Positions 29,082-39,428 of a stretch of 39,428 nucleotides of DNA are shown here, piece by piece (position 1 is the stretch's first letter; each line of letters starts with the position of its first letter). This DNA is from Oscillospiraceae bacterium. Its GTDB lineage: Bacteria; Bacillota; Clostridia; Oscillospirales; Ruminococcaceae. The position numbers were made by a program, and so were the translations under genes. The notes beneath the pieces were generated by a model that was not told where the DNA came from, searched no databases, and saw nothing but the letters and a program-made list of their open reading frames with translations. The DNA lies in assembly GCA_029267825.1 (NCBI GenBank), contig JAJUHO010000005.1, positions 1 through 39,428 on the forward strand, in the 5' to 3' direction.

Positions 29082-29157
29082 TGGCTGGGGTGCTAGGATT
29101 CGAACCTAGGGAATGGTGGAGTCAGAGTCCACTGCCTTACCGCTTGGCGACACCCCA
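29082..29157 (-). tRNA. tRNA-Gln (anticodon CTG)
   Basis: Reverse complement TGGGGTGTCGCCAAGCGGTAAGGCAGTGGACTCTGACTCCACCATTCCCTAGGTTCGAATCCTAGCACCCCAGCCA; loop CTCTGAC. Confidence 0.95.
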
Positions 29158-29166
29158 ATGTTTATT

Positions 29167-29242
29167 TGGTTGGGATAGATGGATTCGAACCATCGGAATG
29201 ACGGAGTCAAAGTCCGTTGCCTTACCTCTTGGCTATATCCCA
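29167..29242 (-). tRNA. tRNA-Gln (anticodon TTG)
   Basis: Reverse complement TGGGATATAGCCAAGAGGTAAGGCAACGGACTTTGACTCCGTCATTCCGATGGTTCGAATCCATCTATCCCAACCA; loop CTTTGAC. Confidence 0.95.
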
Positions 29243-29517
29243 TCGTAATTCCTTGTCGGCATCACGGACTCTTACCGCTGCGACTTGTATATTATATCAA
29301 AATGGAAGAATGATTTCAAGTATTTTTTTAAAAATAGTCAATATGCACATAATAGCTTTTGGATTTAAAATTTAAGGTATTCAATGTGACCATACATAAT
29401 ATTTTAAGCTAAAATGTATAAAATATATAATGCAGTATGAGTAAATTAAAGGAAATCTTTAAAAAAAGGAACAAATTAAATATATTGAAATATATCTGTT
29501 AAAATCAATAAAATCCC

Positions 29518-29546
29518 TTGACATTTGAGGAAATATGCCGTATTAT
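29518..29546 (+). promoter_or_regulatory. Candidate promoter of the spe cluster
   Basis: TTGACA (29518-29523), 17-nt spacer, TATTAT (29541-29546). Confidence 0.6.
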
Positions 29547-29602
29547 TCAAGTGTTTGCAATTATTTTGCCGACAGGAAATTTTATTTTTGGGATTGGATG
29601 TG

Positions 29603-30421
29603 ATGATAGGGTTGAACGATAAGCTTAAGCTTTATGGTTTTAACAACCTTACAAAAACACTTAGTTTTAACATTTATGATGTCTGTTATGCAAAAACCGA
29701 AAGGGAGCAGAAGGATTATATAAACTACATTGACGAGCAGTACAACAGCGACAGGCTTACTAAAATCCTCTGCGACGTAACCGAAATGATAGGCGCCCAT
29801 GTGCTTAATATTTCAAAACAGGATTACGACCCTCAAGGGGCAAGCGTGAATCTGCTCATCTCAGAGCGCAAGGTGACCGAGGATATGATAGACCGCTCAT
29901 GCAACCTTGGAAATTATTCTTCGGTGCTGGAAAAGCGTGAGAGCCTTTTGGGACATCTTGATAAATCGCATCTTACGGTTCATACCTATCCTGAATTCCA
30001 CCCTGACAATGAAATAACTACTTTCAGGGTTGACATAGATGTTTCCACTTGCGGGAAAATATCCCCTCTTAATGTGCTGGATTATCTTATAGGCAGCTTC
30101 GATTCTGACATAATAACCATAGACTATCGTGTAAGAGGCTTTACAAGGGAGATAACCGGCAAAAAATGCTTTATAGACCATGATATTACGTCCATACAGA
30201 ATTATATAGACCCTAAAACTCTGCTTAAATATGATGTTATGGATGTAAACGTGTACCAGTCGAATATTTTCCATACAAGAATGATGATAAAGGATATCGT
30301 TTTGCAGAATTATCTGTTCAATATTGACGCATATGAGCTTTCTCCAAAAAGAAGGCTTGAAATTGTTGACAGCCTTAGAAAAGAAATGATAGAAATTTTC
30401 AGCGGCATGAATATATATTAG
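29603..30421 (+). CDS. speD: S-adenosylmethionine decarboxylase proenzyme, E. coli-like long form
   Basis: Pyruvoyl-forming KSHLTVHTYPE, then FRVDIDVSTCGKISPLNVLDYLIGSFDSDIITIDYRVRGFTREI. Track start at 29525 is a TTG inside the promoter. Confidence 0.94.
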   Translation: MIGLNDKLKLYGFNNLTKTLSFNIYDVCYAKTEREQKDYINYIDEQYNSDRLTKILCDVTEMIGAHVLNISKQDYDPQGASVNLLISERKVTEDMIDRSCNLGNYSSVLEKRESLLGHLDKSHLTVHTYPEFHPDNEITTFRVDIDVSTCGKISPLNVLDYLIGSFDSDIITIDYRVRGFTREITGKKCFIDHDITSIQNYIDPKTLLKYDVMDVNVYQSNIFHTRMMIKDIVLQNYLFNIDAYELSPKRRLEIVDSLRKEMIEIFSGMNIY

Positions 30422-30430
30422 GCTGGAGGA

Positions 30431-31897
30431 ATGGAAATGACGGTTCTTTCGCAGGAAATGGCGCCGATTTATGAGGCGCTTAAAAGATACAGAAGCGCAA
30501 GGATAGTTCCTTTTGACGTTCCCGGACACAAGCAGGGGAAGGGAAATCCTGAGCTTGTCGAATTTTTGGGGAAACAATGCCTTTCAGTCGATGTAAATTC
30601 AATGAAACCGCTTGACAATCTGTGCCATCCTGTTTCGGTCATAAAAGAGGCTGAAGAGCTTGCCGCCGAGGCTTTTGGCGCCGAGCATGTTTTTTTTATG
30701 GTAAACGGAACAACTTCGGCAGTGCAGGCAATGATTTTGTCGGTCTGCAAGGCCGGGGATAAGATAATCATGCCAAGAAATGTACACCGCAGCGCAATAA
30801 ACAGCTTGATACTTTGCGGGGCAGTGCCGGTGTATGTCAATCCTGATGTTGAAAAAAAGCTTGGTATTCCGCTGGGAATGCGGGTTTCAGATGTGGAAAA
30901 GGCAATTCTTGAAAACCCGGACGCAAAGGCTGTTTTTGTAAATAATCCTACATATTATGGAATATGTTCGGATTTAAGGTCGATTGTAAAACTTGCCCAT
31001 GAGCATGGAATGTTAGTGCTTGTGGATGAGGCGCACGGTACACATTTTTATTTTGGAGAAAATCTTCCTGTTTCAGCTATGGCGGCGGGCGCGGATATGG
31101 CGGCGGTCAGCATGCACAAAACAGGAGGTTCTCTTACACAAAGCAGTTTTGTGCTGCTTGGCAAGGGCATTTCAGAAGGGCATGTGCGCTCTGTAATAAA
31201 CCTTACGCAAACCACAAGCGGTTCATATTTGCTGCTTTCTTCGCTTGATATTTCAAGAAGGAACCTTGCTTTAAGGGGAAAAGAGATATTTAAAAGAGTG
31301 GTTGAGCTTGCCGAATATGCAAGGTCTGAAATTTCTTCAATCGGCGGATATTACGCATTTTCAAAGGAACTCATAAACGGCGACAGCATTTTTGATTTTG
31401 ACATAACAAAGCTTTCGATTTTCACAAGGGACATAGGTCTTGCCGGAATTGAGGTTTACGATATTTTAAGGGACAATTACGATATACAGATTGAATTTGG
31501 GGACATAGGCAACATACTTGCAATAATTTCCGTTGGCGACAATGAAATGGCAATGGAAAGGCTTGTGGCATCGCTTTTTGAAATAAAAAGATTATACTCA
31601 AAGGATAAAAGCGGAATGTTTGACCATGAGTATATAAATCCTGTGGTAAAAATTTCTCCGCAAAAAGCATTTTATGCAAAGAAGAAAACCCTTGACATAA
31701 CCAAAAGCAGCGGATATATAAGCGGTGAATTTGTAATGTGCTATCCGCCCGGGATTCCTATTGTTGCTCCGGGAGAACTTATAACTGACGAGATACTGGA
31801 TTATATAGCTTACTCCAAGGACAGAGGCTGCTTTATGACCGGAACGGAAGATATGAAGATTGAAAAAATCAATGTCGTTGTCGGGGAGGAAGAATAG
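30431..31897 (+). CDS. Orn/Lys/Arg decarboxylase, PLP fold type I (SpeA-like)
   Basis: VPFDVPGHKQGKG, MPRNVHRSAINSLILCGAVPVYV, VDEAHGTHFYF, SMHKTGGSLTQSSFVLL. Confidence 0.92.
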   Translation: MEMTVLSQEMAPIYEALKRYRSARIVPFDVPGHKQGKGNPELVEFLGKQCLSVDVNSMKPLDNLCHPVSVIKEAEELAAEAFGAEHVFFMVNGTTSAVQAMILSVCKAGDKIIMPRNVHRSAINSLILCGAVPVYVNPDVEKKLGIPLGMRVSDVEKAILENPDAKAVFVNNPTYYGICSDLRSIVKLAHEHGMLVLVDEAHGTHFYFGENLPVSAMAAGADMAAVSMHKTGGSLTQSSFVLLGKGISEGHVRSVINLTQTTSGSYLLLSSLDISRRNLALRGKEIFKRVVELAEYARSEISSIGGYYAFSKELINGDSIFDFDITKLSIFTRDIGLAGIEVYDILRDNYDIQIEFGDIGNILAIISVGDNEMAMERLVASLFEIKRLYSKDKSGMFDHEYINPVVKISPQKAFYAKKKTLDITKSSGYISGEFVMCYPPGIPIVAPGELITDEILDYIAYSKDRGCFMTGTEDMKIEKINVVVGEEE

Positions 31898-31899
31898 AA

Positions 31900-32754
31900 A
31901 TGGAGCTTTGGTTTACTGAAAATCATACCCCAAATGTGCGCTTTTCAATAAAAGTGGACAAGCAGCTTTGCACAAAAACGAGCCGCTTTCAGCGCATTGA
32001 CGTCTTTGAAAGCCCGGAATTCGGGCGTTTTTTAACGCTTGACGGAATAATGATGCTGACAGAAAAGGACGAGTTTATTTATCACGAAATGATTGTCCAT
32101 GTGGCAATGGCGACCAATCCGGACATTGAAAATGTGCTTGTTATAGGTGCTGGCGATGGCGGCACGGTCAGGGAACTTTCAAGGTACGATTCGATTAAAA
32201 ATATCGATATGGTTGAAATTGATGAGGAAGTTGTACAAATTTGCAAGCAATATCTTCCGCAGACCGCATGCAGACTTGACGACCCGAGGGTAAATATACT
32301 TTATCTTGACGGACTTAAATATGTCAGAACAAAAACAAACGAGTACGACCTTATAATAGTTGACAGCACAGACCCATTTGGCCCGGGCGAAGGGCTTTTT
32401 ACAAAGGAATTTTACGGCAACTGCTTTAATGCTTTAAAGCACGACGGAATACTTGTCAATCAGCATGAAAGCCCTTATTATGAGCAGGACCGCATATCCA
32501 TGATGCGCGCACATAAGAGGATAAGGGAGTTTTTTTCGGTTTGCAAGGTTTATCAGGTGCATATTCCTACTTATCCATCCGGACATTGGCTTTTTGGCTT
32601 TGCTTCAAAGAAATATAATCCCCTTGAATTTGACCCGTCAAGGTGGGAGGCTCTGGGCATAAAGACGAAATATTACAATACAGACCTGCATAAAGGATGT
32701 TTTGCCATTCCGACATATGTAAAGGAAATGCTTGAAAATGCTGATGCTGTTTAA
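31900..32754 (+). CDS. speE: Spermidine synthase
   Basis: LTLDGIMMLTEKDEFIYHEMIVHVAM, VLVIGAGDGGTVREL, DLIIVDSTDPFGPGEGLF. Confidence 0.96.
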   Translation: MELWFTENHTPNVRFSIKVDKQLCTKTSRFQRIDVFESPEFGRFLTLDGIMMLTEKDEFIYHEMIVHVAMATNPDIENVLVIGAGDGGTVRELSRYDSIKNIDMVEIDEEVVQICKQYLPQTACRLDDPRVNILYLDGLKYVRTKTNEYDLIIVDSTDPFGPGEGLFTKEFYGNCFNALKHDGILVNQHESPYYEQDRISMMRAHKRIREFFSVCKVYQVHIPTYPSGHWLFGFASKKYNPLEFDPSRWEALGIKTKYYNTDLHKGCFAIPTYVKEMLENADAV

Positions 32755-32838
32755 GATTTTACAAAATAAAGCAATTAAAAATTGTCGAAAATCGGGCATA
32801 ATTGTAATGAAAATTTTTTTTGAGGGGATTTATTAATT

Positions 32839-33591
32839 ATGCTTAAAAAAATAATAATGCTTTTTTCGGCAATATTGGTTTTTTCATCCTGTGCAAGGAA
32901 TATTCCAAATGAATCGGAAGAAACGGGAACAAGTTTCTCGGAGACTGAAACCACTCAAATTGTGGATACTACTTTGCCACAGACAACATCCGCTTCAAGC
33001 GCCCTGCCGTCTTCAACGGCAATAACTCCTGCAAGGACTCAAGCGCTGGTGACTTCGCCGCCTGTCCAGACCACGGTTCCAACAACGGCGGCAACTGTGC
33101 AGACCACTGTTCAGACGACGATTACTATTCCGCCCCAGACATTTCTGCCGCCGCAAACAACTACTTTGCCGCAGACCCAAACAGTTCCGCAGACTGTACC
33201 ATCCGCATCGGCAGATTTTAAACAGGCGGTTGTGGACCTTGTAAATGCCGAGCGTGCAAAAGCGGGAGTCGGAGCGCTTGCCGTTTTGCCATCTGTTGAG
33301 GAGGCAGCCCAGATACGTGCCGGCGAGCTTATAATAAGCTTTTCTCATACAAGGCCCAACGGCACGTCTTGCTTTACGGTTTTAAGCGAGCTTGGAGTGG
33401 GATATTCTGCAAGTGGAGAAAACATTGCCGCCGGACAGAAAACTCCGGAGGCTGTTATGGAAAGCTGGATGAATTCAAGCGGTCATAAGGCAAATATTTT
33501 AAATCCTGATTTTACGCATATAGGGATTGGCTATGCGGAAGGCGGAAATTACGGTACCAATTGGGTGCAGCTTTTTGTAAAAACCAAATAG
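32839..33591 (+). CDS. CAP/SCP-domain lipoprotein with Thr/Pro/Gln-rich linker
   Basis: Lipobox-like AILVFSSC; CAP text VNAERAKAGVGAL, FSHTRPNGTSCFTVL, GENIAAGQKTPEAVMESWMNSSGHKANILNPDFTHIGIG. Confidence 0.88.
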   Translation: MLKKIIMLFSAILVFSSCARNIPNESEETGTSFSETETTQIVDTTLPQTTSASSALPSSTAITPARTQALVTSPPVQTTVPTTAATVQTTVQTTITIPPQTFLPPQTTTLPQTQTVPQTVPSASADFKQAVVDLVNAERAKAGVGALAVLPSVEEAAQIRAGELIISFSHTRPNGTSCFTVLSELGVGYSASGENIAAGQKTPEAVMESWMNSSGHKANILNPDFTHIGIGYAEGGNYGTNWVQLFVKTK

Positions 33592-33800
33592 CAAAAACTT
33601 TTTTATGAAAGTTATACTCCTTTAAATTTCATTTATATTTTTGTATGGATGGTAGAATCTATAATTTGAAAATTTAAAAAAATAAGAATTATGTTCATTA
33701 TATTGATTTTTTGAATTTTTTTAAAGAAATACTTTCAAAATTAAAGGAAATATGATAAAATAGAAAGCACATATTAAATTACATTCGAGGGTGTGTAATA

Positions 33801-36800
33801 ATGTTAAAAAATGGATTGCCAATGGCGCAGGGACTTTACGATCCTGCATTTGAGCATGATGCTTGCGGAATGGGCTTTGTTGTTAATATAAACGGCGAGT
33901 CCTCCCATGATATCGTGGACAACGCGCTTACCGTTTTGGAAAATTTAAGCCATAGGGGAGCAAGCGGCGCTGATGAAAACACCGGCGACGGGGCCGGCAT
34001 ACTTGTTCAGATACCGCATGAGTTCTTTAAGAGGGAATGCTCCGTTTTGGGTTTTGAGCTTCCGGAAAAAGGGCATTATGCCGTGGGCATGATATTTGCG
34101 CATAAGTATGATGAATTCAGAAAAACGCAGATGGAAATGTTTGAAAAGATTGTTAAGGAAGAAGGACAGAAAGTACTTGGATGGAGAGAAGTCCCCATTG
34201 ACAAGACAATGGTCGGGGAAACGGCAAAATCTGTTATTCCAAGATTTATTCAGGTTTTTATCGGAAAGAGCGATGACGTTTCCGAAGGAATGGACTTTGA
34301 AAGAAAGCTTTATGTTATAAGAAAGCGCGCCGAAAAGGCAATTGTTCCTTTGAGCGAGGAAAAAGGCGGAACTTTTTATGTTTCAAGCCTTTCTTCAAAG
34401 ACGATAGTTTATAAGGGAATGCTTACTGCCGAACAGCTTAGGAATTTTTATCTTGACCTTTCGGACCTTGATTTTGTTTCGGCCCTTGCAATGGTTCATT
34501 CAAGGTTCAGCACAAACACATTCCCAAGCTGGGAAAGGGCGCATCCTAACAGATACCTTGTGCATAATGGGGAAATAAACACGATAAGAGGAAACGTAAA
34601 CTGGATGAGGGCAAGGCAAAAGACCCTTGATTCCGATTTGTTTGCGGATATTTCTCAGGTTTACCCTATTATTGACGAAACCGGAAGCGACTCGTCAATG
34701 TTTGACAACAGCCTTGAATTCCTTTACCTTACTGGAAAACCGCTTCCGCTTGCCATGATGATGATGGTTCCGGAGCCTTGGGAAAAGAACGATATCATGC
34801 CGGAGGAAAAGAAGAATTTTTACAAATTCCAGAATTTTGTAATGGAGCCTTGGGACGGACCGGCTGCAATGGGCTTTACCGACGGCGAGGTAATCGGTGC
34901 AATGCTTGACAGAAACGGACTTCGCCCGTCAAGGTATTATGTGACAAAAGACGGAATGGTTGTGCTTGCGTCGGAAGTCGGAGTAGTAGATGTAAAGCCT
35001 GAAAACGTAAAATATAAGGGCAGACTTGAACCGGGAAGAATGTTGCTTATAGATACAAAGCAGAAGCGTATTATTTCCGATGAGGAAATCAAGTCTACTT
35101 ATGCAAAACAGCTTCCGTATGCCGAAATGATTAAAAAGCACATTTTTTCTTTGGAAGATTTTGCATCCGGCGCAAAAGCGGACTGCAAGCCTTATTCCGA
35201 GGATGAACTTGTAAAGCAGCAGAAAGCATTCGGATATACTTATGAAGATATAAATAAAGTAATTCTGCCAATGGCTAAAAACGGCGAGGACCCGGTAGGA
35301 GCAATGGGAATGGATGCTCCTTTGGCAGTGCTTTCCGAAAAGCCGCAGATGCTTTATATGTATTTCAAGCAGCTTTTTGCGCAGGTTACAAACCCTCCGA
35401 TTGACGGCATTAGGGAAGAAATCGTAACATCGAGCAGTATTTTGCTTGGAAATGCCGGAAATCTTTTAAATCCTGACAAGGAAAAGACCGCAAGCATTTT
35501 CCTTGAGCACCCTATCCTTACAAACGAACAGATGGCTGAAATCAAGGCACTTGATAATGAAAACTTCAAAGCTGTAACTATTTCCATGCTCTATAAGGTT
35601 TCCGAGGGAGCAAGCGGAATGAAAAAAGCGCTTTCAAGGATATTTAAGGAAGCGGATAAGGCAATTAAGAACGGCGCAAATATCATTGTCCTTACTGATA
35701 GGGGCATTGATGCTGAAAATGCAGCAGTTCCTGCACTTCTTGCATCGTCAGGCCTGCACCACCACCTTATAAGACATGAAATCCGCACAAATGTAGGCAT
35801 TGTGCTTGAATCGGGCGAGCCGAGAGAAGTGCATCATTTCTGCACCCTTATAGGATACGGTGTTACTGCAATAAATCCATATATTGCATATGAAACCATA
35901 AAGGATTTGACAAGCAAGGGGCTTTTGGGAGAGGAAAGCTGTGAGGATGCTATTGCCCATTACATCAAGGCAAGCGTAAAGGGAATTCTTAAAGTGCTTA
36001 CCAAGATGGGCATTTCCACAATCAGAAGCTATCATGGAGCTCAGATTTTTGAGGCTGTCGGCATTAGAAAGGATGTAATAGATAAGTACTTTACATCCAC
36101 TCCTTCAAGATTGGAAGGAATCGGACTTGAAGAAATCGCCAAAGAAAATGAAATGAGGCATGACAGCGCATTTAATGAAGCTTCGCCTTATGCAGATACA
36201 CTTGAATCAGGCGGACTCTTCCAGTGCAAGGACGACGGGGAAGTGCATATGTACAATCCCGAAACCATTTATCTCCTTCAAAGGGCTTGCAGGGAAGGCA
36301 ATTATGAGCTTTACAAACAATTTTCCGCAAAAATCAACGAGGAAAATATCATAACAATAAGAAATCTTTTTGACTTTAACTTCAATGCAGGCGAAAATAT
36401 TCCGATTGAAGAGGTTGAATCCGTTGACTCCATTGTAAAAAGATTTAAAACGGGAGCTATGTCTTATGGCTCAATAAGCAAGGAAGCGCATGAGTGCCTT
36501 GCAATTGCCATGAACAGGCTTGGAGGAAAAAGTAATACCGGTGAGGGCGGCGAGGATAGCGAACGCTTTAAGCCCATGGAAAACGGAGATTCAAAGAGGA
36601 GCGCAATCAAGCAGGTTGCTTCCGGCCGTTTTGGAGTAACTTCAAACTATCTTGCAAATTCGGACGAAATTCAAATAAAGATGGCTCAGGGCGCAAAGCC
36701 GGGCGAGGGTGGACAGCTTCCCGGAAGCAAGGTTTATCCGAGCATAGCCAAGGTAAGACATTCAACCCCGGGCGTTGACCTTATTTCACCTCCGCCGCAC

Positions 36801-38369
36801 CATGACATTTATTCGATTGAGGATTTGGCCGAACTCATTCATGACCTTAAAAACGCAAACAAGGATGCAAGGATAAATGTAAAGCTTGTTTCCGAAGTTG
36901 GAGTAGGAACCATTGCAGCGGGCGTTGCCAAGGGCAAGGCTGACGTTATCCTCATAAGCGGCTATGACGGAGGAACTGGTGCATCTCCGCTTACCAGCAT
37001 TAAGCATGCCGGACTTCCGTGGGAACTTGGACTTGCCGAAACACATCAGACACTTGTGCTCAATAAACTGCGTGACCGCGTTGTGCTTGAAACTGACGGA
37101 AAGCTTCTTACGGGACGTGACGTTGCGGTTGCCGCAATGCTTGGCGCAGAGGAATTCGGATTTGCGACAACTCCGCTTATTGCGCTTGGCTGCGTGATGA
37201 TGAGAGTCTGCAACCTCAACACTTGTCCGGTTGGAATTGCAACACAGGATGAAGAACTCAGGAAGTGCTTTACTGGAAAGCCTGAGTATGTCGTAAACAT
37301 GATGAGGTTTATTGCGCAGGAAATGCGTGAAATAATGGCAAAATTGGGCATAAGAACGGTAAATGAACTTGTTGGCCGTACTGATAAGCTTAAAGTAAAA
37401 GAGAATATAGACAACTGGAAGGCTTCAAAGCTTGACCTTTCAAGGATTCTTTATCAGCCGTATGCCGATGCAAGCGTTGGAAGATATAATACCTGCGCTC
37501 AGAACCATATGCTTGAAAACAGCCTTGGCATGAAGAAACTGCTTAGAATGTGCAAGCCTGCACTTGAAAATAAGAAAGCCATAAGGGCAAAGCTTGCTAT
37601 AAGGAATACTGATAGAGTTGTGGGAACCCTTATCGGCAGCGAAATTTCAAAGAGATATGGCGAGGAAGGACTTCCGGAGGATACAATCAAGCTTGCTTTT
37701 GCAGGTTCTGCGGGACAGAGCTTTGGTGCATTCATACCGAAGGGAATGACGCTTGAGCTTGAAGGCGACGCAAACGACTACCTCGGCAAGGGACTTTCTG
37801 GAGGAAAGATTATTGTTTATCCGCCTAAGGCTTCCGACTTTGAGCCGGAAAAGAATATCCTCATAGGCAACGTTGCCTTCTATGGAGCAACCAGCGGAGA
37901 GGCTTATATCAACGGTATAGCAGGCGAAAGATTCTGCGTGCGCAACAGCGGAATAAAGGCAGTTGTCGAGGGCGTGGGAGACCACGGCTGCGAATACATG
38001 ACCGGCGGAAAGGTTGTAATCCTTGGCAAAACCGGAAGAAACTTTGCAGCGGGAATGTCCGGCGGAATTGCTTATATCCTTGATTTTGACCCGGTTTACT
38101 GCAATAAGTCGATAGTTTTGCTTGAAAATATAGAATCTGATGAAGAGCTTCTTGAAGTAAAGGGCATGATTGAAAAGCACGTTGAGTATACTCAAAGCCC
38201 GCTTGGCAAAAAGATTCTCTCCGATTGGGACAATTATTCCAAGAGGTTCACAAAAGTTATTCCAAAGGCTTATAAGAAGATGATGGAAAACATTGCTCAG
38301 GCTTACAAGGAAGGGCTTACGGGCGAAGTTGCAATCATGACCGCTTTTACAAGAAGCATTAAAAAATAA
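33801..38369 (+). CDS. gltB: Glutamate synthase large subunit
   Basis: 1522 aa; N-terminal [15 protein letters not shown] (Ntn Cys), [56 protein letters not shown]. Confidence 0.97.
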   Translation: MLKNGLPMAQGLYDPAFEHDACGMGFVVNINGESSHDIVDNALTVLENLSHRGASGADENTGDGAGILVQIPHEFFKRECSVLGFELPEKGHYAVGMIFAHKYDEFRKTQMEMFEKIVKEEGQKVLGWREVPIDKTMVGETAKSVIPRFIQVFIGKSDDVSEGMDFERKLYVIRKRAEKAIVPLSEEKGGTFYVSSLSSKTIVYKGMLTAEQLRNFYLDLSDLDFVSALAMVHSRFSTNTFPSWERAHPNRYLVHNGEINTIRGNVNWMRARQKTLDSDLFADISQVYPIIDETGSDSSMFDNSLEFLYLTGKPLPLAMMMMVPEPWEKNDIMPEEKKNFYKFQNFVMEPWDGPAAMGFTDGEVIGAMLDRNGLRPSRYYVTKDGMVVLASEVGVVDVKPENVKYKGRLEPGRMLLIDTKQKRIISDEEIKSTYAKQLPYAEMIKKHIFSLEDFASGAKADCKPYSEDELVKQQKAFGYTYEDINKVILPMAKNGEDPVGAMGMDAPLAVLSEKPQMLYMYFKQLFAQVTNPPIDGIREEIVTSSSILLGNAGNLLNPDKEKTASIFLEHPILTNEQMAEIKALDNENFKAVTISMLYKVSEGASGMKKALSRIFKEADKAIKNGANIIVLTDRGIDAENAAVPALLASSGLHHHLIRHEIRTNVGIVLESGEPREVHHFCTLIGYGVTAINPYIAYETIKDLTSKGLLGEESCEDAIAHYIKASVKGILKVLTKMGISTIRSYHGAQIFEAVGIRKDVIDKYFTSTPSRLEGIGLEEIAKENEMRHDSAFNEASPYADTLESGGLFQCKDDGEVHMYNPETIYLLQRACREGNYELYKQFSAKINEENIITIRNLFDFNFNAGENIPIEEVESVDSIVKRFKTGAMSYGSISKEAHECLAIAMNRLGGKSNTGEGGEDSERFKPMENGDSKRSAIKQVASGRFGVTSNYLANSDEIQIKMAQGAKPGEGGQLPGSKVYPSIAKVRHSTPGVDLISPPPHHDIYSIEDLAELIHDLKNANKDARINVKLVSEVGVGTIAAGVAKGKADVILISGYDGGTGASPLTSIKHAGLPWELGLAETHQTLVLNKLRDRVVLETDGKLLTGRDVAVAAMLGAEEFGFATTPLIALGCVMMRVCNLNTCPVGIATQDEELRKCFTGKPEYVVNMMRFIAQEMREIMAKLGIRTVNELVGRTDKLKVKENIDNWKASKLDLSRILYQPYADASVGRYNTCAQNHMLENSLGMKKLLRMCKPALENKKAIRAKLAIRNTDRVVGTLIGSEISKRYGEEGLPEDTIKLAFAGSAGQSFGAFIPKGMTLELEGDANDYLGKGLSGGKIIVYPPKASDFEPEKNILIGNVAFYGATSGEAYINGIAGERFCVRNSGIKAVVEGVGDHGCEYMTGGKVVILGKTGRNFAAGMSGGIAYILDFDPVYCNKSIVLLENIESDEELLEVKGMIEKHVEYTQSPLGKKILSDWDNYSKRFTKVIPKAYKKMMENIAQAYKEGLTGEVAIMTAFTRSIKK

Positions 38370-38390
38370 TCGGAATTAAGGTGAAATGCA

Positions 38391-39428
38391 ATGGGTAAAG
38401 CTACCGGATTTTTGGAATATAAAAGAACTGAAGCAAAAAAACGTCCTCCCGAGGAAAGGCTTAAAGACTGGGATGAAATACGCCTTGGCCACGATGAGGA
38501 AACAATAAAAATTCAAGCTGCAAGATGTATGAACTGCGGAATACCCTTTTGTCATGGGGGAGCGCTTTTAAACGGAATGACTTCCGGGTGTCCTGTAAAA
38601 AACCTCATTCCCGAATGGAATGACTTGGTTTATAAGGGACAATGGAAAGAAGCGTATAAAAGGCTTTCAAGGACAAATCCATTTCCGGAATTTACCGGAA
38701 GGGTTTGTCCGGCTCCGTGCGAAGGCTCTTGCACAGAGGGTTACCATATGGAATCGGTGACCATAAGCAGCATTGAGTATGAAATAATCGAAAGGGCATT
38801 CAGGGAAGGCTGGGTTGAAATTAAAAAAGCCCCCTCCACAGGCAAAAGGGTTGCCGTTGTAGGTTCAGGCCCTGCTGGACTTGCTGCGGCGCACTATCTC
38901 AACATTGCCGGACATGAGGTTACTGTTTATGAAAGAAACGACCGTGCCGGCGGACTTCTTATGTACGGAATCCCTAACATGAAACTTGATAAGGCGGTTG
39001 TTCAGAGAAGAATTGACCTTATGGAGAAAGCGGGCGTAAAGTTTGTACTTAACACGGAAGTCGGAAAGACAATAAGCGCACAAAAGCTTGTTGAGGAGTA
39101 TGACGCAGTTGTTCTTTGCGCCGGTGCAACAAAGCCGCGCGGACTTTCCGTTGAGGGCAAGGATTTGAAGGGTGTTTATTTCGCTGTGGATTTCCTTACC
39201 GAAAATACTAAGGCTGTTTTGAATAAGACGGAAAGCAAAATAAGTGCAAAGGGCAAGAATGTAATTATAATCGGCGGAGGAGATACGGGAACCGACTGCG
39301 TGGCTACTTCAATTCGTCAAGGCTGTGAAAGCGTTGCGCAGTTTGAAATCATGCCGGAGCCTGCCCATAAGAGGGATGAGGTTTCCAATCCGTGGCCGGA
39401 ATGGCCCAAAAAGCTTAAAGTTGATTAT
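38391..39428 (+). CDS. gltD: Glutamate synthase small subunit, truncated at the window edge
   Basis: Absent from the track because no stop is in the window. Translation [57 protein letters not shown]; Rossmann [17 protein letters not shown]. Confidence 0.95.
   Translation, partial: MGKATGFLEYKRTEAKKRPPEERLKDWDEIRLGHDEETIKIQAARCMNCGIPFCHGGALLNGMTSGCPVKNLIPEWNDLVYKGQWKEAYKRLSRTNPFPEFTGRVCPAPCEGSCTEGYHMESVTISSIEYEIIERAFREGWVEIKKAPSTGKRVAVVGSGPAGLAAAHYLNIAGHEVTVYERNDRAGGLLMYGIPNMKLDKAVVQRRIDLMEKAGVKFVLNTEVGKTISAQKLVEEYDAVVLCAGATKPRGLSVEGKDLKGVYFAVDFLTENTKAVLNKTESKISAKGKNVIIIGGGDTGTDCVATSIRQGCESVAQFEIMPEPAHKRDEVSNPWPEWPKKLKVDY

Overview
The window looks like ordinary chromosome from a low-to-mid GC Firmicute, probably class Clostridia (inferred from codon use, ribosome-binding sites and gene families). 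I see no CRISPR array, transposase, phage module or toxin-antitoxin pair. Left to right it holds: (1) an L-arabinose/arabinan module, with a truncated divergent ArsR-like regulator, a GH51 arabinofuranosidase, a small Cys-rich protein, araB-araA-araD and a GntR-HTH/LacI-type AraR-like regulator; (2) an MFS transporter and a heterodimeric ABC exporter pair; (3) a minus-strand block with a small lipoprotein, an RpiR regulator, a GH5 glycanase lipoprotein, tRNA-Arg, an MFS transporter, a SulP permease, ispE, an aminotransferase and an Lrp/AsnC regulator; (4) a Ca2+/H+ antiporter, a small hypothetical protein, a YhgE/Pip-like protein, a VanY-type peptidase lipoprotein, a chemotaxis receptor (MCP) and an XRE regulator; (5) two tRNA-Gln genes; (6) speD, an Orn/Lys/Arg decarboxylase and speE; (7) a CAP-domain lipoprotein; (8) gltB and a truncated gltD. 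I found no convincing new multi-gene system. The most interesting signals are non-coding: a long MCP leader with a strong terminator-like hairpin and a possible competing stem, a 16-bp-arm inverted repeat next to it, paired XRE operators 30 bp apart, a half-site cluster upstream of the YhgE-like gene, and candidate operators in the arabinose locus. All calls come from reading the sequence; no searches were run.
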